A DNA stretch of 64,000 nt from Clostridiales bacterium (GCA_017889345.1 JAGHEJ010000003.1:26905-90904), one strand, 5' to 3'; positions 34,840 to 44,971 are shown, counted from the first letter of the stretch. Notes: generated by a model not told the origin, from the letters alone. Made by a program: numbers and translations.

Positions 34840-35373
34840 TTACTTGATAATATTTTCAAATATTTTTATTCCACAAACGGTTTTGCTATCGTATATTTTC
34901 CCATTATTAATCATCTCATTTATCTCTTTCAAATCAAATTCATGAATGTTTATAAACTCATCTTCATCTCCACTTTTTACACCTTCTGATAATCCAGTAG
35001 CATAATAAAAATGAATAATTTCATCTGAAAAACCTGGAGTCATTACAATCTTACCTAAAAACGTAACTGTCTTAGCTTTATATCCTGTCTCTTCTTCAAG
35101 TTCTCTTAATGCACATTCTTTAGGATTTTCATTTGGCTCAAGTTTTCCTGCTGGCAATTCAAACAAAACTTCATCAACAGTTTTTCTAAATTGTTCAACA
35201 AATAAAACTTTACCATCGTCTTTCATTGCAATGATTGCAACTGCACCATTATGACGAACAATATCTCTCTCTGAAGTTTTTCCATCAGGTAACGAAACCT
35301 TAACTTTTTCCATTTTAAATATTTTACCTTCATAAATCGTCTCAGTAGAAAGTGTTTTCTCAAACAAATCCAT
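34840..35373 (-). CDS. Nudix hydrolase, ADP-ribose pyrophosphatase type
   Basis: The 177-aa protein has the complete Nudix box G-K-L-E-P-N-E-N-P-K-E-C-A-L-R-E-L-E-E-E (about 76-95) continuing T-G-Y. The upstream F-E-L-P-A-G-K context and V-E-Q-F-R motif are those of NudF-like enzymes, which split ADP-ribose to AMP and ribose 5-phosphate. The start has a GGAGGT site. It is the first gene of the spoIIM-deoB-pdp series. Confidence 0.92.
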   Translation of the reverse strand: MDLFEKTLSTETIYEGKIFKMEKVKVSLPDGKTSERDIVRHNGAVAIIAMKDDGKVLFVEQFRKTVDEVLFELPAGKLEPNENPKECALRELEEETGYKAKTVTFLGKIVMTPGFSDEIIHFYYATGLSEGVKSGDEDEFINIHEFDLKEINEMINNGKIYDSKTVCGIKIFENIIK

Positions 35374-35749
35374 AATAGTACCTCCATTAAATTTTAAATT
35401 TGTATACTAGTCTAACACTTTTTAATTACTTAAAAGATTCAAATTCATTATAATTTTAAAACAAACCAAGAGATTAATCTCTAAAATATTATCTTAAACT
35501 CCATAAACACAAATATATTACATTTAAATACAAAAAAAATATAATAAAATCTGATAAACAGAAATTATTATATTTTTACAAATGCTATTTTAAGTTTATT
35601 TTTAAAAATATGGTGTCCATAATTAAACAATACACCTTTAAAATTAAGAGGATAAGAAAATTAATTAATATATTTTTTAAAAGGAGTTCTATATTATTAT
35701 TACAACTTTAAAAATTTTTATACACCATATACAAAACTTTTCTTCCACA
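35374..35749. other. 376-base AT-rich intergenic region
   Basis: No convincing gene is seen. It holds a perfect 14-base palindrome AGAGATTAATCTCT at 35469-35482 upstream of the Nudix gene, a likely -10 box TATAAT on the - strand near 35450, and matching arms ATATGGTGT (near 35610) and ACACCATAT (near 35724). A 33-codon + frame at 35611 lacks a ribosome site. Confidence 0.5.
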
Positions 35750-38700
35750 TTAATTGGATATTAAAATCTTACTTCCCTCTCTAGAATCTTTAACTTCTAC
35801 CTTTGACTTTATAATTTCTTTAAGCTCCTGCACATGTGAAATTATTCCTATTAATTTAGATTCATCGTTAGCATCTAACAAACACTCCAAAGCATTTTGA
35901 AGAGAGTTTGAGTCAAGCGATCCAAATCCCTCATCTATAAAAAGTGTATCTATAGATATTCCCCCTGAATATCTCTGCACAACATCTGATAATCCCAATG
36001 CTAAAGATAGAGATGCCTTAAAGCTTTCTCCTCCTGATAAAGTGTTTATCTTTCTTTCACTTGAAGTGTTATTATCAAAGACACTAATATCTAATCCCTG
36101 CTGAATTCTTGAATCAAAATTTTCCTTCAAATGTCTAAATAAAAATCTTCCATTTGTTAATTTTGAAAATCTAATATTTGCTGCACTAATAATTTCTTTA
36201 AAATAAATTCCCAAAATATATCTTTCAAAACTTATTTTGTGTACATTATTTCCATTGGCAATTTTATTTAGTTCATTTAAATTTGTTATGTATTTATCTT
36301 GATCAGAAATTTCTTTGTTTAAAGAAATTATGGTGTCTTTTGCTTTATTTAGTTGTGAAAAATTATTAGATAAATTTCTCTCACTTTTTTCAATTTCTTC
36401 AAACTCCTTATTTAATTGCAAAAGATTATTTTCAAAATTTTCCTCAGAAATAATTCCGTGGTCATTTAATTCTCTTTGTAATTTTGAAATGTTTGTATTT
36501 AAAAATTTATATTCATCGCGTTTTTCATCTAAAAAGTTTGTTCTTCTTTCAAACTCTTCTTTTGGTAATTTGTATTTCTCATAATCTTCAACATTTGAAA
36601 AATTATTTTCATGTATACTTTTTAAAAATTCTTCTTCCTTATCTTTCATTTCCTCTTTAAAATTTAATAATTGTTTATCTTTAATCTCTAACTGAGTTGT
36701 TAGTTTTAATGTTTCATTTTCACGTTTCTTTAGATTTTGATTTAACTCTTCGTTTAATTTTATTAATTTTTCATAGTTATTTTTTGTGCTAGTTAAAATT
36801 TTGGTGTAATCTTCTTTCGATTCAATATTAAATTTAAGAAGCTTTTCACTTTTTTCATGTAAAGAAGTTTTTAATGATGCCATTTCTATTTGAGTTTTTC
36901 CAATCTTTTCTTTGATATCCTCATGATTTTTCAAAACTTCTTTAAGATTTGTTTCAATATTAATTATCTTATCTTTATTTTTAGAAATTTTCTCACTTAT
37001 AGATGAGCTTTCATTTAATGTATTTTTTAAAATTTTTATCACTTCTTCTATATTTTGTTGTGAAGGTATAGAAGACTCTAAGTAATTAAACTTTATAAAT
37101 TTATCTTCTTGAAAATTTATATCATTAAATCTCTCTTTTAAATTATCCTCTCTAAGAGAAAGTTCATTTTTAACCTTAATTGTGTTATTACTTATTTCCT
37201 CTCTTTTAAGTTCAATATTTTTAAATTCATTTCTTAATGATTTTAATCTACTCTCATCAATTTCTTCATTAAACATCTCCGCTTTGTTTGGGTGATTAGT
37301 TGACCCACAAACCATACATGGAGTTCCCTCTACTAATTTTTTTGAAAGAATTCCTGCTTGATTTCTTAAATAAATTTCCTCATACTCATTGAGCTCATTA
37401 AGTTTTTCCCTGTAAATTTTAAAGATTTCATCGTAAATTGGAATAATTTCCTCATAATTTTTCTTGGTTTGATTATAAAGATTTAAACCCTCTTCATACT
37501 TAACTATCTTTGAGTTAATATCTTCTAAATACTTTATTTCATTTTCTAAATCAAATATTTTTGAGGTTATATGTGAATTCTCTTTCTCAAAATTTATCAT
37601 CTCTTGTTTTTTAGTTTCAAGATTCCCTATTTCGTTTAAAAGTTTCTCTTCTTGATTTTTTAATAAAGTAATTTGAGAATCATAGTCTAAAAATTTCTTT
37701 TCAATCTCTAATTTTTCATCTAAAGATACTTTTAACCCCTCAAGCTCTAAAATCTTACTATATAAATTTTGAATTTCTAAAGAATCATTTTCTCTCTCTT
37801 TAAGCTCTTTCTTTAAATTTTCTAAATTTTCCTTGTAAATCTCTAAATCCTTTGTAATAAATTCTCTTTCTTTTAAGGATTCTTCATATTTTCCCTTAAG
37901 AGTTATTAAAACATTTTCCTTATCAATAATTTCAAAAGTTTTCTTAACATTATTTAAATAAGAGGCTTCCTCTTTTAACTTATCAATGTTAAGATTTTTA
38001 AACTGATTTTTAAAATCTCTAAGATCTCTTAACTTACTATGTAAAATATTTTTGCGATTAATTTCTTCTCGAAGCTTCTCTTTATTAATAGAAACATCTT
38101 TCATTTTTTCATTATAAGTTTGTATTTTATCTTCCAAAAATTTTAAAATATCTTCAAGAAGCATTTCTTCATAAGAAATATTTTCTTCAAAATCTAATGT
38201 CCCTAAAATACCTTTTATCTTTTCACTAAGTAAACTCACTTTATTTTGAGCTTGAGAAAACTTTTCTTTAAGCATATTTTGCATACGCTCAAAGTTCATC
38301 GTGTTAAAAATCTTCCTGTATATACTTTCTCTCTCTTTTGAATCTGCTGAAACTAATTTTCTAAACTCTCCTTGAGCAATCATAACAATTTGTTTAAATT
38401 GAGAATAATCTATCCCTAAAATTTCTCTTATTTCTTTATTAACATTTTTAAGACCAGTTATAACATCATCTTCTATAATAAGTTTTGCAGTTGCTCTATG
38501 AGTAACTTCCTTTCCTCTAGAAAATTTTGTTTGTTCTGGCTCTCTTCCTATGATATATTTTTTATCCTTATGATAAAATTCAAACTCAACATATGTAATA
38601 ACTTTATTATCTGAAAACTGACTTCTAAGAGTATCGACTTTTCTATCTTGTCCACTTGTTTCTCCAAAAAGAGCATAACAAATTCCATCAAATATCATGG

Positions 38701-38824
38701 TCTTTCCGCTTCCAGTATTTCCTGTTATTAAAAATAATTTGCTATCATAAAACTTCGTGAAATCTATCTCTTCTTTTGACTTATAAGGTCCAAAAGCTTG
38801 CATAGTTAACTTTATTGGAATCAT
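35750..38824 (-). CDS. sbcC: Exonuclease SbcCD, ATPase subunit SbcC
   Basis: The 1024-aa SMC-like ATPase pairs with SbcD to cut DNA hairpins and blocked ends. Walker A G-N-T-G-S-G-K-T is at 35-42. Two long coiled coils flank the zinc hook C-M-V-C near 503. The ABC signature L-S-G-G-E-S-F and Walker B D-T-L-F-I-D-E-G-F-G-S-L-D are near the C-terminus. It is 10 bases after sbcD and last in the cinA-sbcD-sbcC unit. Confidence 0.96.
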   Translation of the reverse strand: MIPIKLTMQAFGPYKSKEEIDFTKFYDSKLFLITGNTGSGKTMIFDGICYALFGETSGQDRKVDTLRSQFSDNKVITYVEFEFYHKDKKYIIGREPEQTKFSRGKEVTHRATAKLIIEDDVITGLKNVNKEIREILGIDYSQFKQIVMIAQGEFRKLVSADSKERESIYRKIFNTMNFERMQNMLKEKFSQAQNKVSLLSEKIKGILGTLDFEENISYEEMLLEDILKFLEDKIQTYNEKMKDVSINKEKLREEINRKNILHSKLRDLRDFKNQFKNLNIDKLKEEASYLNNVKKTFEIIDKENVLITLKGKYEESLKEREFITKDLEIYKENLENLKKELKERENDSLEIQNLYSKILELEGLKVSLDEKLEIEKKFLDYDSQITLLKNQEEKLLNEIGNLETKKQEMINFEKENSHITSKIFDLENEIKYLEDINSKIVKYEEGLNLYNQTKKNYEEIIPIYDEIFKIYREKLNELNEYEEIYLRNQAGILSKKLVEGTPCMVCGSTNHPNKAEMFNEEIDESRLKSLRNEFKNIELKREEISNNTIKVKNELSLREDNLKERFNDINFQEDKFIKFNYLESSIPSQQNIEEVIKILKNTLNESSSISEKISKNKDKIINIETNLKEVLKNHEDIKEKIGKTQIEMASLKTSLHEKSEKLLKFNIESKEDYTKILTSTKNNYEKLIKLNEELNQNLKKRENETLKLTTQLEIKDKQLLNFKEEMKDKEEEFLKSIHENNFSNVEDYEKYKLPKEEFERRTNFLDEKRDEYKFLNTNISKLQRELNDHGIISEENFENNLLQLNKEFEEIEKSERNLSNNFSQLNKAKDTIISLNKEISDQDKYITNLNELNKIANGNNVHKISFERYILGIYFKEIISAANIRFSKLTNGRFLFRHLKENFDSRIQQGLDISVFDNNTSSERKINTLSGGESFKASLSLALGLSDVVQRYSGGISIDTLFIDEGFGSLDSNSLQNALECLLDANDESKLIGIISHVQELKEIIKSKVEVKDSREGSKILISN

Positions 38825-38834
38825 AAAATTTCTC

Positions 38835-39998
38835 CTACTTATTTTCTAAATTTTCAGAATCTTTAAATACATCTTTTATAATTTTCGTTTGCTCATCATT
38901 TAGCTCTTTATTTGAAACAAACATATAAAATTTTTGAAATAATTCATAAGGAGATTGAAGAGAAATATCAGAGTTTGTAATTTTATACTCTCTCTCTAAT
39001 TCTTCTTGGGCATCTTTAAACTTAACTTCCATAACATTTTTATAAACTTTTCTAAGTTTTGAAATAGGATCAGAAACCCCAATAGAATCATGAAGAATTA
39101 CTCTATAGTAATCTAAAAGATTTTTATCTTTATAAAATTCTCTACTTGTTAAGGTTTCAATGTACCCTTCAATTTCTTTCATATCATATTTTAATTTTAA
39201 ATCAATCTGATAAAACTCTATATTTCCTTTTTCTTTAATATCAATTATCGTAACTGACTTTTTTTGTTTCATCTCAGAAAAAGAATATTTAACAATAGAA
39301 CCAGAATACCTTATATGATCATAAATAACTTTTTGAGGAGCGTGTAAATGTCCAAGAGCAACATAATCAAAATCTTTTAAAATCGATGAATCCATAACTT
39401 CTTGTCCACCGATTGAAAGCCTTCTTTCTGATTCGCTCTCAATCATTTTTTCCATATCTTTATTTGAAAAATACCCATGACCAATAAAAATATTTCTCTT
39501 TGTGTAATCAATCTCTACTTTTTCCATTATGGTATATAGTGCATCATTTGAAGTTTTAATATTTAAATCATCATATAAATGTTTTACATAAACCTCATCA
39601 AAATAAGAAAGAGGGTAAAAATTTATTTCCCCAAACTCATCATTTAAAACTATTTTGTTAATCTTTCCATTAAATTTACCCTCAATATAAATTCCACTTT
39701 CTGAAAGAAACTCTTTCATAAAAGAAAGCCTATCAGCACTATCATGATTTCCAGAAACTAAAATTATCTTTACTTTATAAACTTTCACAAACTTAACTAA
39801 TATATCATTTAAAAATTTAATAGAATCCGTATCAACAATTGGTTTGTCATACAAATCCCCTGCTATAATTACAACATCAATTTTTTCTCTCTCTAAAATC
39901 TCATATATTTGTTCAAACACATACTCTTGATTTTCAACCATTGAAAATTCATTTACTTTTTTCCCAATATGCCAATCTGATGTATGAAGAATTCTCAT
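38835..39998 (-). CDS. sbcD: Exonuclease SbcCD, nuclease subunit SbcD
   Basis: The 387-aa Mre11-type metallophosphoesterase starts M-R-I-L-H-T-S-D-W-H-I-G-K and contains I-I-A-G-D-L-Y-D, S-G-N-H-D-S-A-D-R and A-L-G-H-L-H-A-P-Q metal motifs. It forms a dimeric nuclease with SbcC. A strong AGGAGG site precedes the start, 15 bases after cinA. Confidence 0.96.
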   Translation of the reverse strand: MRILHTSDWHIGKKVNEFSMVENQEYVFEQIYEILEREKIDVVIIAGDLYDKPIVDTDSIKFLNDILVKFVKVYKVKIILVSGNHDSADRLSFMKEFLSESGIYIEGKFNGKINKIVLNDEFGEINFYPLSYFDEVYVKHLYDDLNIKTSNDALYTIMEKVEIDYTKRNIFIGHGYFSNKDMEKMIESESERRLSIGGQEVMDSSILKDFDYVALGHLHAPQKVIYDHIRYSGSIVKYSFSEMKQKKSVTIIDIKEKGNIEFYQIDLKLKYDMKEIEGYIETLTSREFYKDKNLLDYYRVILHDSIGVSDPISKLRKVYKNVMEVKFKDAQEELEREYKITNSDISLQSPYELFQKFYMFVSNKELNDEQTKIIKDVFKDSENLENK

Positions 39999-40013
39999 AC
40001 TTCCTCCTAAGAT

Positions 40014-41246
40014 TTATAAATTTTTCAAAATCATATAAGCAGCCTTTAATGCTTCAAAAGAAGATCTCCTTCTTACAAGATCTCTATCTCCAAGAAAATT
40101 AAACTTTTTAACGTAAACTTTATCTAAAACCTTAACCCCAATATAAACAAGTCCTGCTGGTTTATTCTCACTTCCATTTGGTCCTGCAACTCCTGTAATA
40201 GATACACAAACTTCTGAATGAGTTTTTCTACTTAATCCTTCTACCATTTCTCTTGCAGTTTCAGAACTTACTGCTCCAAATTTTTCTATAACCTCTCTTG
40301 AAACACCAAGATTATTTATCTTAGCTTCATTTGAATAAGTTACAAAAGACTCATTAAAACATTTTGATGCTCCACTTAAATTTACAAATCTTGAAGATGC
40401 CATACCTCCTGTACAAGATTCCCCAAAAGAAATTTTAAAATCCCTCTTTAAAAGCTCCGAATATAAAAGTTCTTCAATCTCCTCTGTTCCTTCTGAAAAT
40501 ATAAATTCTCCCACACGTTTATAAATTTCCTCTTTAAAAGGAACTATGAGATTTTTTCCATCAAAATCATTTTTACACTCAACGGTAATTCTTAAATCAA
40601 TGTGATCTCCTTTTGAATAAATCCCAAGAGTTGGACTTTTACTTTGAAATAAATCCGTTAAATCTTTATTTATATCTCCCTCTTCAACCTCTGATAATTT
40701 TAAAATTTCTGAATAGTATTTTTTATCTGTAAATTTACCTAAATAAATTTTTACCTTATCAAACATTTTATATAATTCTCTTGGTGGTCCTGGAAGATTA
40801 ATTAAAATTTTTCCATCACACTCAAAAATAATTCCAGGTGCAGTACCAAAATCATTTTTAATGTAATCACAATCTTCTGGAACATACGCTTGTTTTAAAT
40901 TTGCCTCAGTTATATCTGAAGTTTTTAAAACCTGTTTTAAATCTTTAACACAATCCTCATTTAAAATGAGATTCTTCCCAAAATATTTTGAACTTGCCTC
41001 TTTTGTTATATCATCGTCAGTTGGTCCAAGCCCTCCTGTTGTAATAACAACATTCATTCCTCTTTTAAAAGCCGTGTCAATAGAATCAATTATTCTATTA
41101 AAATTATCTCCAACACTTGTATGATAATAAACTCCTACTCCCATGCTTGCAAGCTCCCTTGCAATAAACCTTGAATTTGTATTTACAATATCTCCAAGTA
41201 AAATTTCACTTCCAACACAAATTATTTCACATCTTAAATCTTTCAC
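40014..41246 (-). CDS. cinA: CinA family protein (nicotinamide-nucleotide amidase)
   Basis: The 410-aa protein starts at GTG 41246 after GAGGTGATG. The N-terminal molybdopterin-binding-like domain (C-V-G-S-E-I-L-L-G-D-I-V-N-T-N; T-T-G-G-L-G-P-T-D-D-D) acts on ADP-ribose in other bacteria. The C-terminal amidase domain (S-F-G-E-S-C-T-G-G and S-I-T-G-V-A-G-P-N-G) deamidates nicotinamide mononucleotide. The family is often linked to competence and DNA damage, which fits the sbcCD neighbours. Confidence 0.94.
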   Translation of the reverse strand: MKDLRCEIICVGSEILLGDIVNTNSRFIARELASMGVGVYYHTSVGDNFNRIIDSIDTAFKRGMNVVITTGGLGPTDDDITKEASSKYFGKNLILNEDCVKDLKQVLKTSDITEANLKQAYVPEDCDYIKNDFGTAPGIIFECDGKILINLPGPPRELYKMFDKVKIYLGKFTDKKYYSEILKLSEVEEGDINKDLTDLFQSKSPTLGIYSKGDHIDLRITVECKNDFDGKNLIVPFKEEIYKRVGEFIFSEGTEEIEELLYSELLKRDFKISFGESCTGGMASSRFVNLSGASKCFNESFVTYSNEAKINNLGVSREVIEKFGAVSSETAREMVEGLSRKTHSEVCVSITGVAGPNGSENKPAGLVYIGVKVLDKVYVKKFNFLGDRDLVRRRSSFEALKAAYMILKNL

Positions 41247-41317
41247 AACTCATCACCTCTTAACTCTATCATACTTAATAGGTTTTGTTTTTTCAATTTC
41301 TTACCAGTTATATAAAA

Positions 41318-41353
41318 ACAAAAAAATAATGACGTTTAAAAAACGCCATTATT
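41318..41353 (-). terminator. Terminator of the two-component operon
   Basis: A 13-bp stem with one mismatch (arms 41325-41337 and 41341-41353) is followed by a long T-run on the - strand. It overlaps the histidine kinase stop. Confidence 0.82.
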
Positions 41354-42710
41354 TTTCAAATGATACAATTACCTCTGTTGAAATTCCAAACTCACTATTA
41401 ATTTCAACTTTTCCTTTATAAAGTTTAACTATTTGAGATGCAATAGATAATCCTATTCCAAAACTATTATTATATTTACGAGCCTTATCTGCCCTATAAA
41501 ATTTATCAAAAACTTTATCTATATCCTCTTCTTTTATTCCGATTCCATTATCTTTAATAGAAATATACACTTGTGATTCATCTTCATAAGTTTTAATTTT
41601 AATAATCTTAGGATCCTTATCACAATATTTTATTGCATTGTCTATAAAAATTATAACAAGTTGTTTTAAATGCTCCTTAGAAATTTTAAAATAAATTTCT
41701 CCATCTCGTTTAAATTCAAATTGAGCATCATGTTTTAACATATCAAATCCATAAAGCACCTCATCAATAACTCCATTAATATCAACGCTTTCTTGAATTA
41801 AATTCTCTTTTACCTCATTTTCCATTTTCGTTAAACACAATAAGTCATTTACAAGTTTTATAAGCCTCTCCACTTCTTCTAGTGCAATATTTAAAGATTT
41901 ATCAAGAGTTTCTTTATCATCTTTTCCCCATCTGTTAAGCATTCGTAAATGACCTTTTAAAATCGTAAGGGGAGTTCTTAATTCATGAGAAGCATCTTGA
42001 ACAAATTGTTTTTGAAGATTAAAAGATTTTTCAACTTCATCCATCATAGAGTTAAATACAATTCCAATTTCATCAAATTCATCTCTAGGATTTATTATAT
42101 CAACCCTATTTGACACTCCTCCATCTTTAACATTTTCCATTGTAGATTTGAGAGTTTTAAGTTTATTTAAAAATTTCCTTGAAATATATATTCCAGCACC
42201 TAAACTCAATAAAACTATAATTAATACACAAGTTAACATTATAGGAACTATATTATCAACAAAGTCCTCATATATTTCAATTTCTTTCTCCATATAAATA
42301 TAATTTTTATCTCCTCTTAAATAAATAGGTCCATGTAAAATAATTTTACCATCACTATCTACACTTTTAGATTCAATAAACACTTCAGAAGGAGCATCAG
42401 TTTTATATATAAGTTCAGGCACATTATCTGTTATAAAAATTATTTCCTTATTTTCATTATAAATAACAAGATCTAAATCCATTAAGTCAAAAGTTCTAAG
42501 ATAACTAACATAATCAATATTATCTATGTCAAAAAATATAGCAATCTGATCATATATAGCTCTTACATTATCTTTTTCCTGATCAAAAATCCACGCCTTC
42601 ACCAAAAAAAACTGTGCTAAATATGTTGATATAAATATTCCTATCATTATAAAGAAAGTAATAATTGACATTTGCCAAAACGTAGATAATCGCTTAAATA
42701 CAGTTTTCAT
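41349..42710 (-). CDS. Sensor histidine kinase
   Basis: I start at ATG 42710, which overlaps the response-regulator stop (TAATG). The 453-aa kinase has membrane helices at about 14-36 and 154-176 around an external sensor of about 115 residues, then a HAMP linker. The dimerisation helix S-H-E-L-R-T-P-L-T has phospho-acceptor H242. The ATPase domain shows I-D-N-A-I-K-Y, D-N-G-I-G-I and G-I-G-L-S-I-A. Nearby PepSY proteins are candidate targets or sensors. Confidence 0.94.
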   Translation of the reverse strand: MKTVFKRLSTFWQMSIITFFIMIGIFISTYLAQFFLVKAWIFDQEKDNVRAIYDQIAIFFDIDNIDYVSYLRTFDLMDLDLVIYNENKEIIFITDNVPELIYKTDAPSEVFIESKSVDSDGKIILHGPIYLRGDKNYIYMEKEIEIYEDFVDNIVPIMLTCVLIIVLLSLGAGIYISRKFLNKLKTLKSTMENVKDGGVSNRVDIINPRDEFDEIGIVFNSMMDEVEKSFNLQKQFVQDASHELRTPLTILKGHLRMLNRWGKDDKETLDKSLNIALEEVERLIKLVNDLLCLTKMENEVKENLIQESVDINGVIDEVLYGFDMLKHDAQFEFKRDGEIYFKISKEHLKQLVIIFIDNAIKYCDKDPKIIKIKTYEDESQVYISIKDNGIGIKEEDIDKVFDKFYRADKARKYNNSFGIGLSIASQIVKLYKGKVEINSEFGISTEVIVSFEK

Positions 42711-43372
42711 TACCTTATCACATATCCAATCCCACGTACTGTTTGAATACAATCATAATATTTTAACTTTGAACGTAAATGCCTTATATAAACATCTACA
42801 ATATTATTTTCTCCATCATAATTATATCCCCAAATATTTTCTATTAAATAATCTCTAGTTAATACTTTGTTTTGATTTTTCACTAAATGAACCAACAATT
42901 CATATTCCTTCGTTGTCAAATTAATCAAATTACCATTACACTCAACAGTTCTAGATTCTATATTTATAACAATATCTTTAAACTCCATAAGATTTTTGTT
43001 CTCAGTATTATTATTGGTTCTTCTAAGAAGCGCTTCAATACGAGCAAGAAGTTCTTCTATTGCAAAAGGTTTTACAACATAATCATCTGCTCCCATTTGA
43101 AACCCTGAAACTTTATCCATTACACTATCTCTTGCTGTTAACATTATTATGGGAGTTGTTTTAACCTTTCTAATTCTCCTACAAATTTCTATTCCATTTA
43201 AAGTTGGGAGCATCAAATCAAGCAATACTAAATGGTAATCTTGACTAAGAGCTTTATCAAGACCCTCTTTACCATCGTAACAATTTTCAACCTCATATCC
43301 CTCATAAGTTAATTCCATCTTTATAAAAGAAGCTATGTTTTCTTCATCTTCTATAACAAGTATTTTGTACAT
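42710..43372 (-). CDS. OmpR-family response regulator
   Basis: The 220-aa protein has a receiver domain with acidic E8-D9-E10, phospho-acceptor D52 in L-L-D-L-M-L-P, and the conserved lysine in V-V-K-P-F. The C-terminal winged helix shows L-T-T-K-E-Y-E-L-L-V and V-D-V-Y-I-R-H-L-R-S-K. It pairs with the kinase gene, whose start overlaps its stop by one base. Confidence 0.95.
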   Translation of the reverse strand: MYKILVIEDEENIASFIKMELTYEGYEVENCYDGKEGLDKALSQDYHLVLLDLMLPTLNGIEICRRIRKVKTTPIIMLTARDSVMDKVSGFQMGADDYVVKPFAIEELLARIEALLRRTNNNTENKNLMEFKDIVINIESRTVECNGNLINLTTKEYELLVHLVKNQNKVLTRDYLIENIWGYNYDGENNIVDVYIRHLRSKLKYYDCIQTVRGIGYVIR

Positions 43373-43445
43373 AAATACTCTCCTAAGTTAAACAAAATAT
43401 TTCTTATAATTATAACATATATACTTTTTTAATCTTAAATTTTTA

Positions 43446-43475
43446 TAAAAAAAAGGTTAGTATAAACTAACCTTT
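43446..43475 (-). terminator. Terminator of the one-domain PepSY gene
   Basis: A perfect 10-bp stem (AAAGGTTAGT with its complement) and 4-base loop is followed by a T-run on the - strand, just after the stop at 43483. Confidence 0.85.
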
Positions 43476-43482
43476 CTTCCTA

Positions 43483-43836
43483 TTAATCCCAATCGTAATA
43501 ACGTCCATTTTTCCATTGTCCTTCATAGTCAACATCTGTTATATATCCATACTCAGTAATTTCAACCTTAACTACTACTCCATCAGATTTTTTAATTGTA
43601 TACTCATATTCCTTAATTCCATCATCCCAATCTTGCTTTACACGCTGAACTGTTCCTGGAAATTTCTTTAAAACTATTTGTCTTAATTGTGCTTCAGATT
43701 TTTTAGTTGCAGCCTCAGCTACTACTGCTGTATTTGTATCTCCAGAAATTGTTGAAGTAACTCCAAGTATTCCTGAAAGCATTAATGATGCTGATAAAAT
43801 TCCTGCTAATTTTTTTAAACCTTTTTTATTATTCAT
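43483..43836 (-). CDS. Secreted single PepSY-domain protein
   Basis: The 117-aa product has a signal peptide (about 1-42, ending A-E-A-A-T) and one PepSY repeat: S-E-A-Q-L-R-Q-I-V-L, P-G-T-V, D-W-D-D-G-x-x-E-Y-E-Y-T-I, then V-V-V-K-V-E-I and I-T-D-V-D-Y. The Y-Y-D-W-D end matches the neighbouring three-PepSY protein, so the two are paralogues. PepSY domains often inhibit or chaperone extracellular proteases or act as sensors. It lies upstream of the two-component genes. Confidence 0.87.
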   Translation of the reverse strand: MNNKKGLKKLAGILSASLMLSGILGVTSTISGDTNTAVVAEAATKKSEAQLRQIVLKKFPGTVQRVKQDWDDGIKEYEYTIKKSDGVVVKVEITEYGYITDVDYEGQWKNGRYYDWD

Positions 43837-43912
43837 AATTAAATTAATCTCCTTTAAATTTTAAGATAATATTTTTAAGTCAATAATTTTAAATTTTTAA
43901 ACTCGAATTTTA

Positions 43913-44842
43913 TTAATCCCAATCATAATAATCATCTTCAAAATCAATGTCAGTTATATATCCACTTTCTAATATCTCAACTTCAACTATTGCACCAGAA
44001 CTTGTTTTTATTATATATTTATACTCAATCATTCCATCATCCCAATCTTGATAGAAATGTAAAACTGTTCCTGGCACTTGTCCTAAAACTATTTTTCTAA
44101 GCTCTGCCTCAGATTTTTGTCCTGATCCATAACTTGGAGCAGGTGCTGGTGTATTAGTTGATGGAGCAGGTGTTGTGGATACTTGAGATGTAGTATTCGT
44201 TGTACTTACAGTATTAACCACTTCTGGTGTTGAGAAAGAAACAGGTCTTAAATTATAATCATAAAAATCAAAATCATCTTCACGTTCAACTTTTATAACT
44301 GTTCCTGTCTCTGTTTCAACATCAACTTCAAATATTCCACCACTATTTGCTTGAATCATAAACTCGTACACAAACTTTCCACGTTCAACATCTTGTTTGT
44401 GAGCTAAAACATTTCCTGGAACTCTTGTTAAAGCTATCTGTTGAGCTTGTTCAAAAGAAAATTTAACATTAAATAAATCTTTATTTATAAATCTGTTTCC
44501 TTGTGCGTCATAATCATAATCTATATCCCAAACTTTTCCATTTGAAGCAACAAGTTCTATCTCTCTCTGAATTCCATTTTTATCTATAATTTTAAACTCT
44601 ACAATTTTTCCAACCATCATATCATAATCATACTTTGTTTTAATAATATTTCCTGGAATAATTTGTAGAGCTTTTTGTTTAAGCTCTTCTAATGACAACT
44701 CAGCTTGTTGTTTAGTTGTAGTAGCTTGAGTCGCATTAGCTACTGAAAAATTATTAGAGTTACCACTTTGTCCACCAATAACTCCAAAAAGTAATGCTAC
44801 TGAAAATATACATGCTGCTATTTTCATTTTGCTATTTTTCAT
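43913..44842 (-). CDS. Secreted three-PepSY-domain protein
   Basis: I start at ATG 44842; the GTG six codons upstream has no ribosome site, while GGAGG lies 11 bases before this ATG. The 309-aa product has a signal peptide (about 1-37) and PepSY repeats at roughly 50-120, 130-195 and 245-305, the last two separated by a Thr/Pro/Ser-rich linker. The third repeat and the Y-Y-D-W-D end nearly copy the protein at 43483-43836. Function is unknown; control by the adjacent two-component system is plausible. Confidence 0.85.
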   Translation of the reverse strand: MKNSKMKIAACIFSVALLFGVIGGQSGNSNNFSVANATQATTTKQQAELSLEELKQKALQIIPGNIIKTKYDYDMMVGKIVEFKIIDKNGIQREIELVASNGKVWDIDYDYDAQGNRFINKDLFNVKFSFEQAQQIALTRVPGNVLAHKQDVERGKFVYEFMIQANSGGIFEVDVETETGTVIKVEREDDFDFYDYNLRPVSFSTPEVVNTVSTTNTTSQVSTTPAPSTNTPAPAPSYGSGQKSEAELRKIVLGQVPGTVLHFYQDWDDGMIEYKYIIKTSSGAIVEVEILESGYITDIDFEDDYYDWD

Positions 44843-44971
44843 AATTCTTTTTTCCTCCACAATAAATCAATTTCTTGATGTCATGACTTATCATGTTTAA
44901 AGTATATACAAGCTAGACTAAAATTCCTTTAAAGTTAGATTAATATCACATAAAACTTCCATTAAAATTTT

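Noticed and set aside
35611..35712. 33-codon + frame in the sbcC-Nudix gap
   Set aside because: It lacks a ribosome site and promoter, and the peptide shows no domain or membrane pattern.
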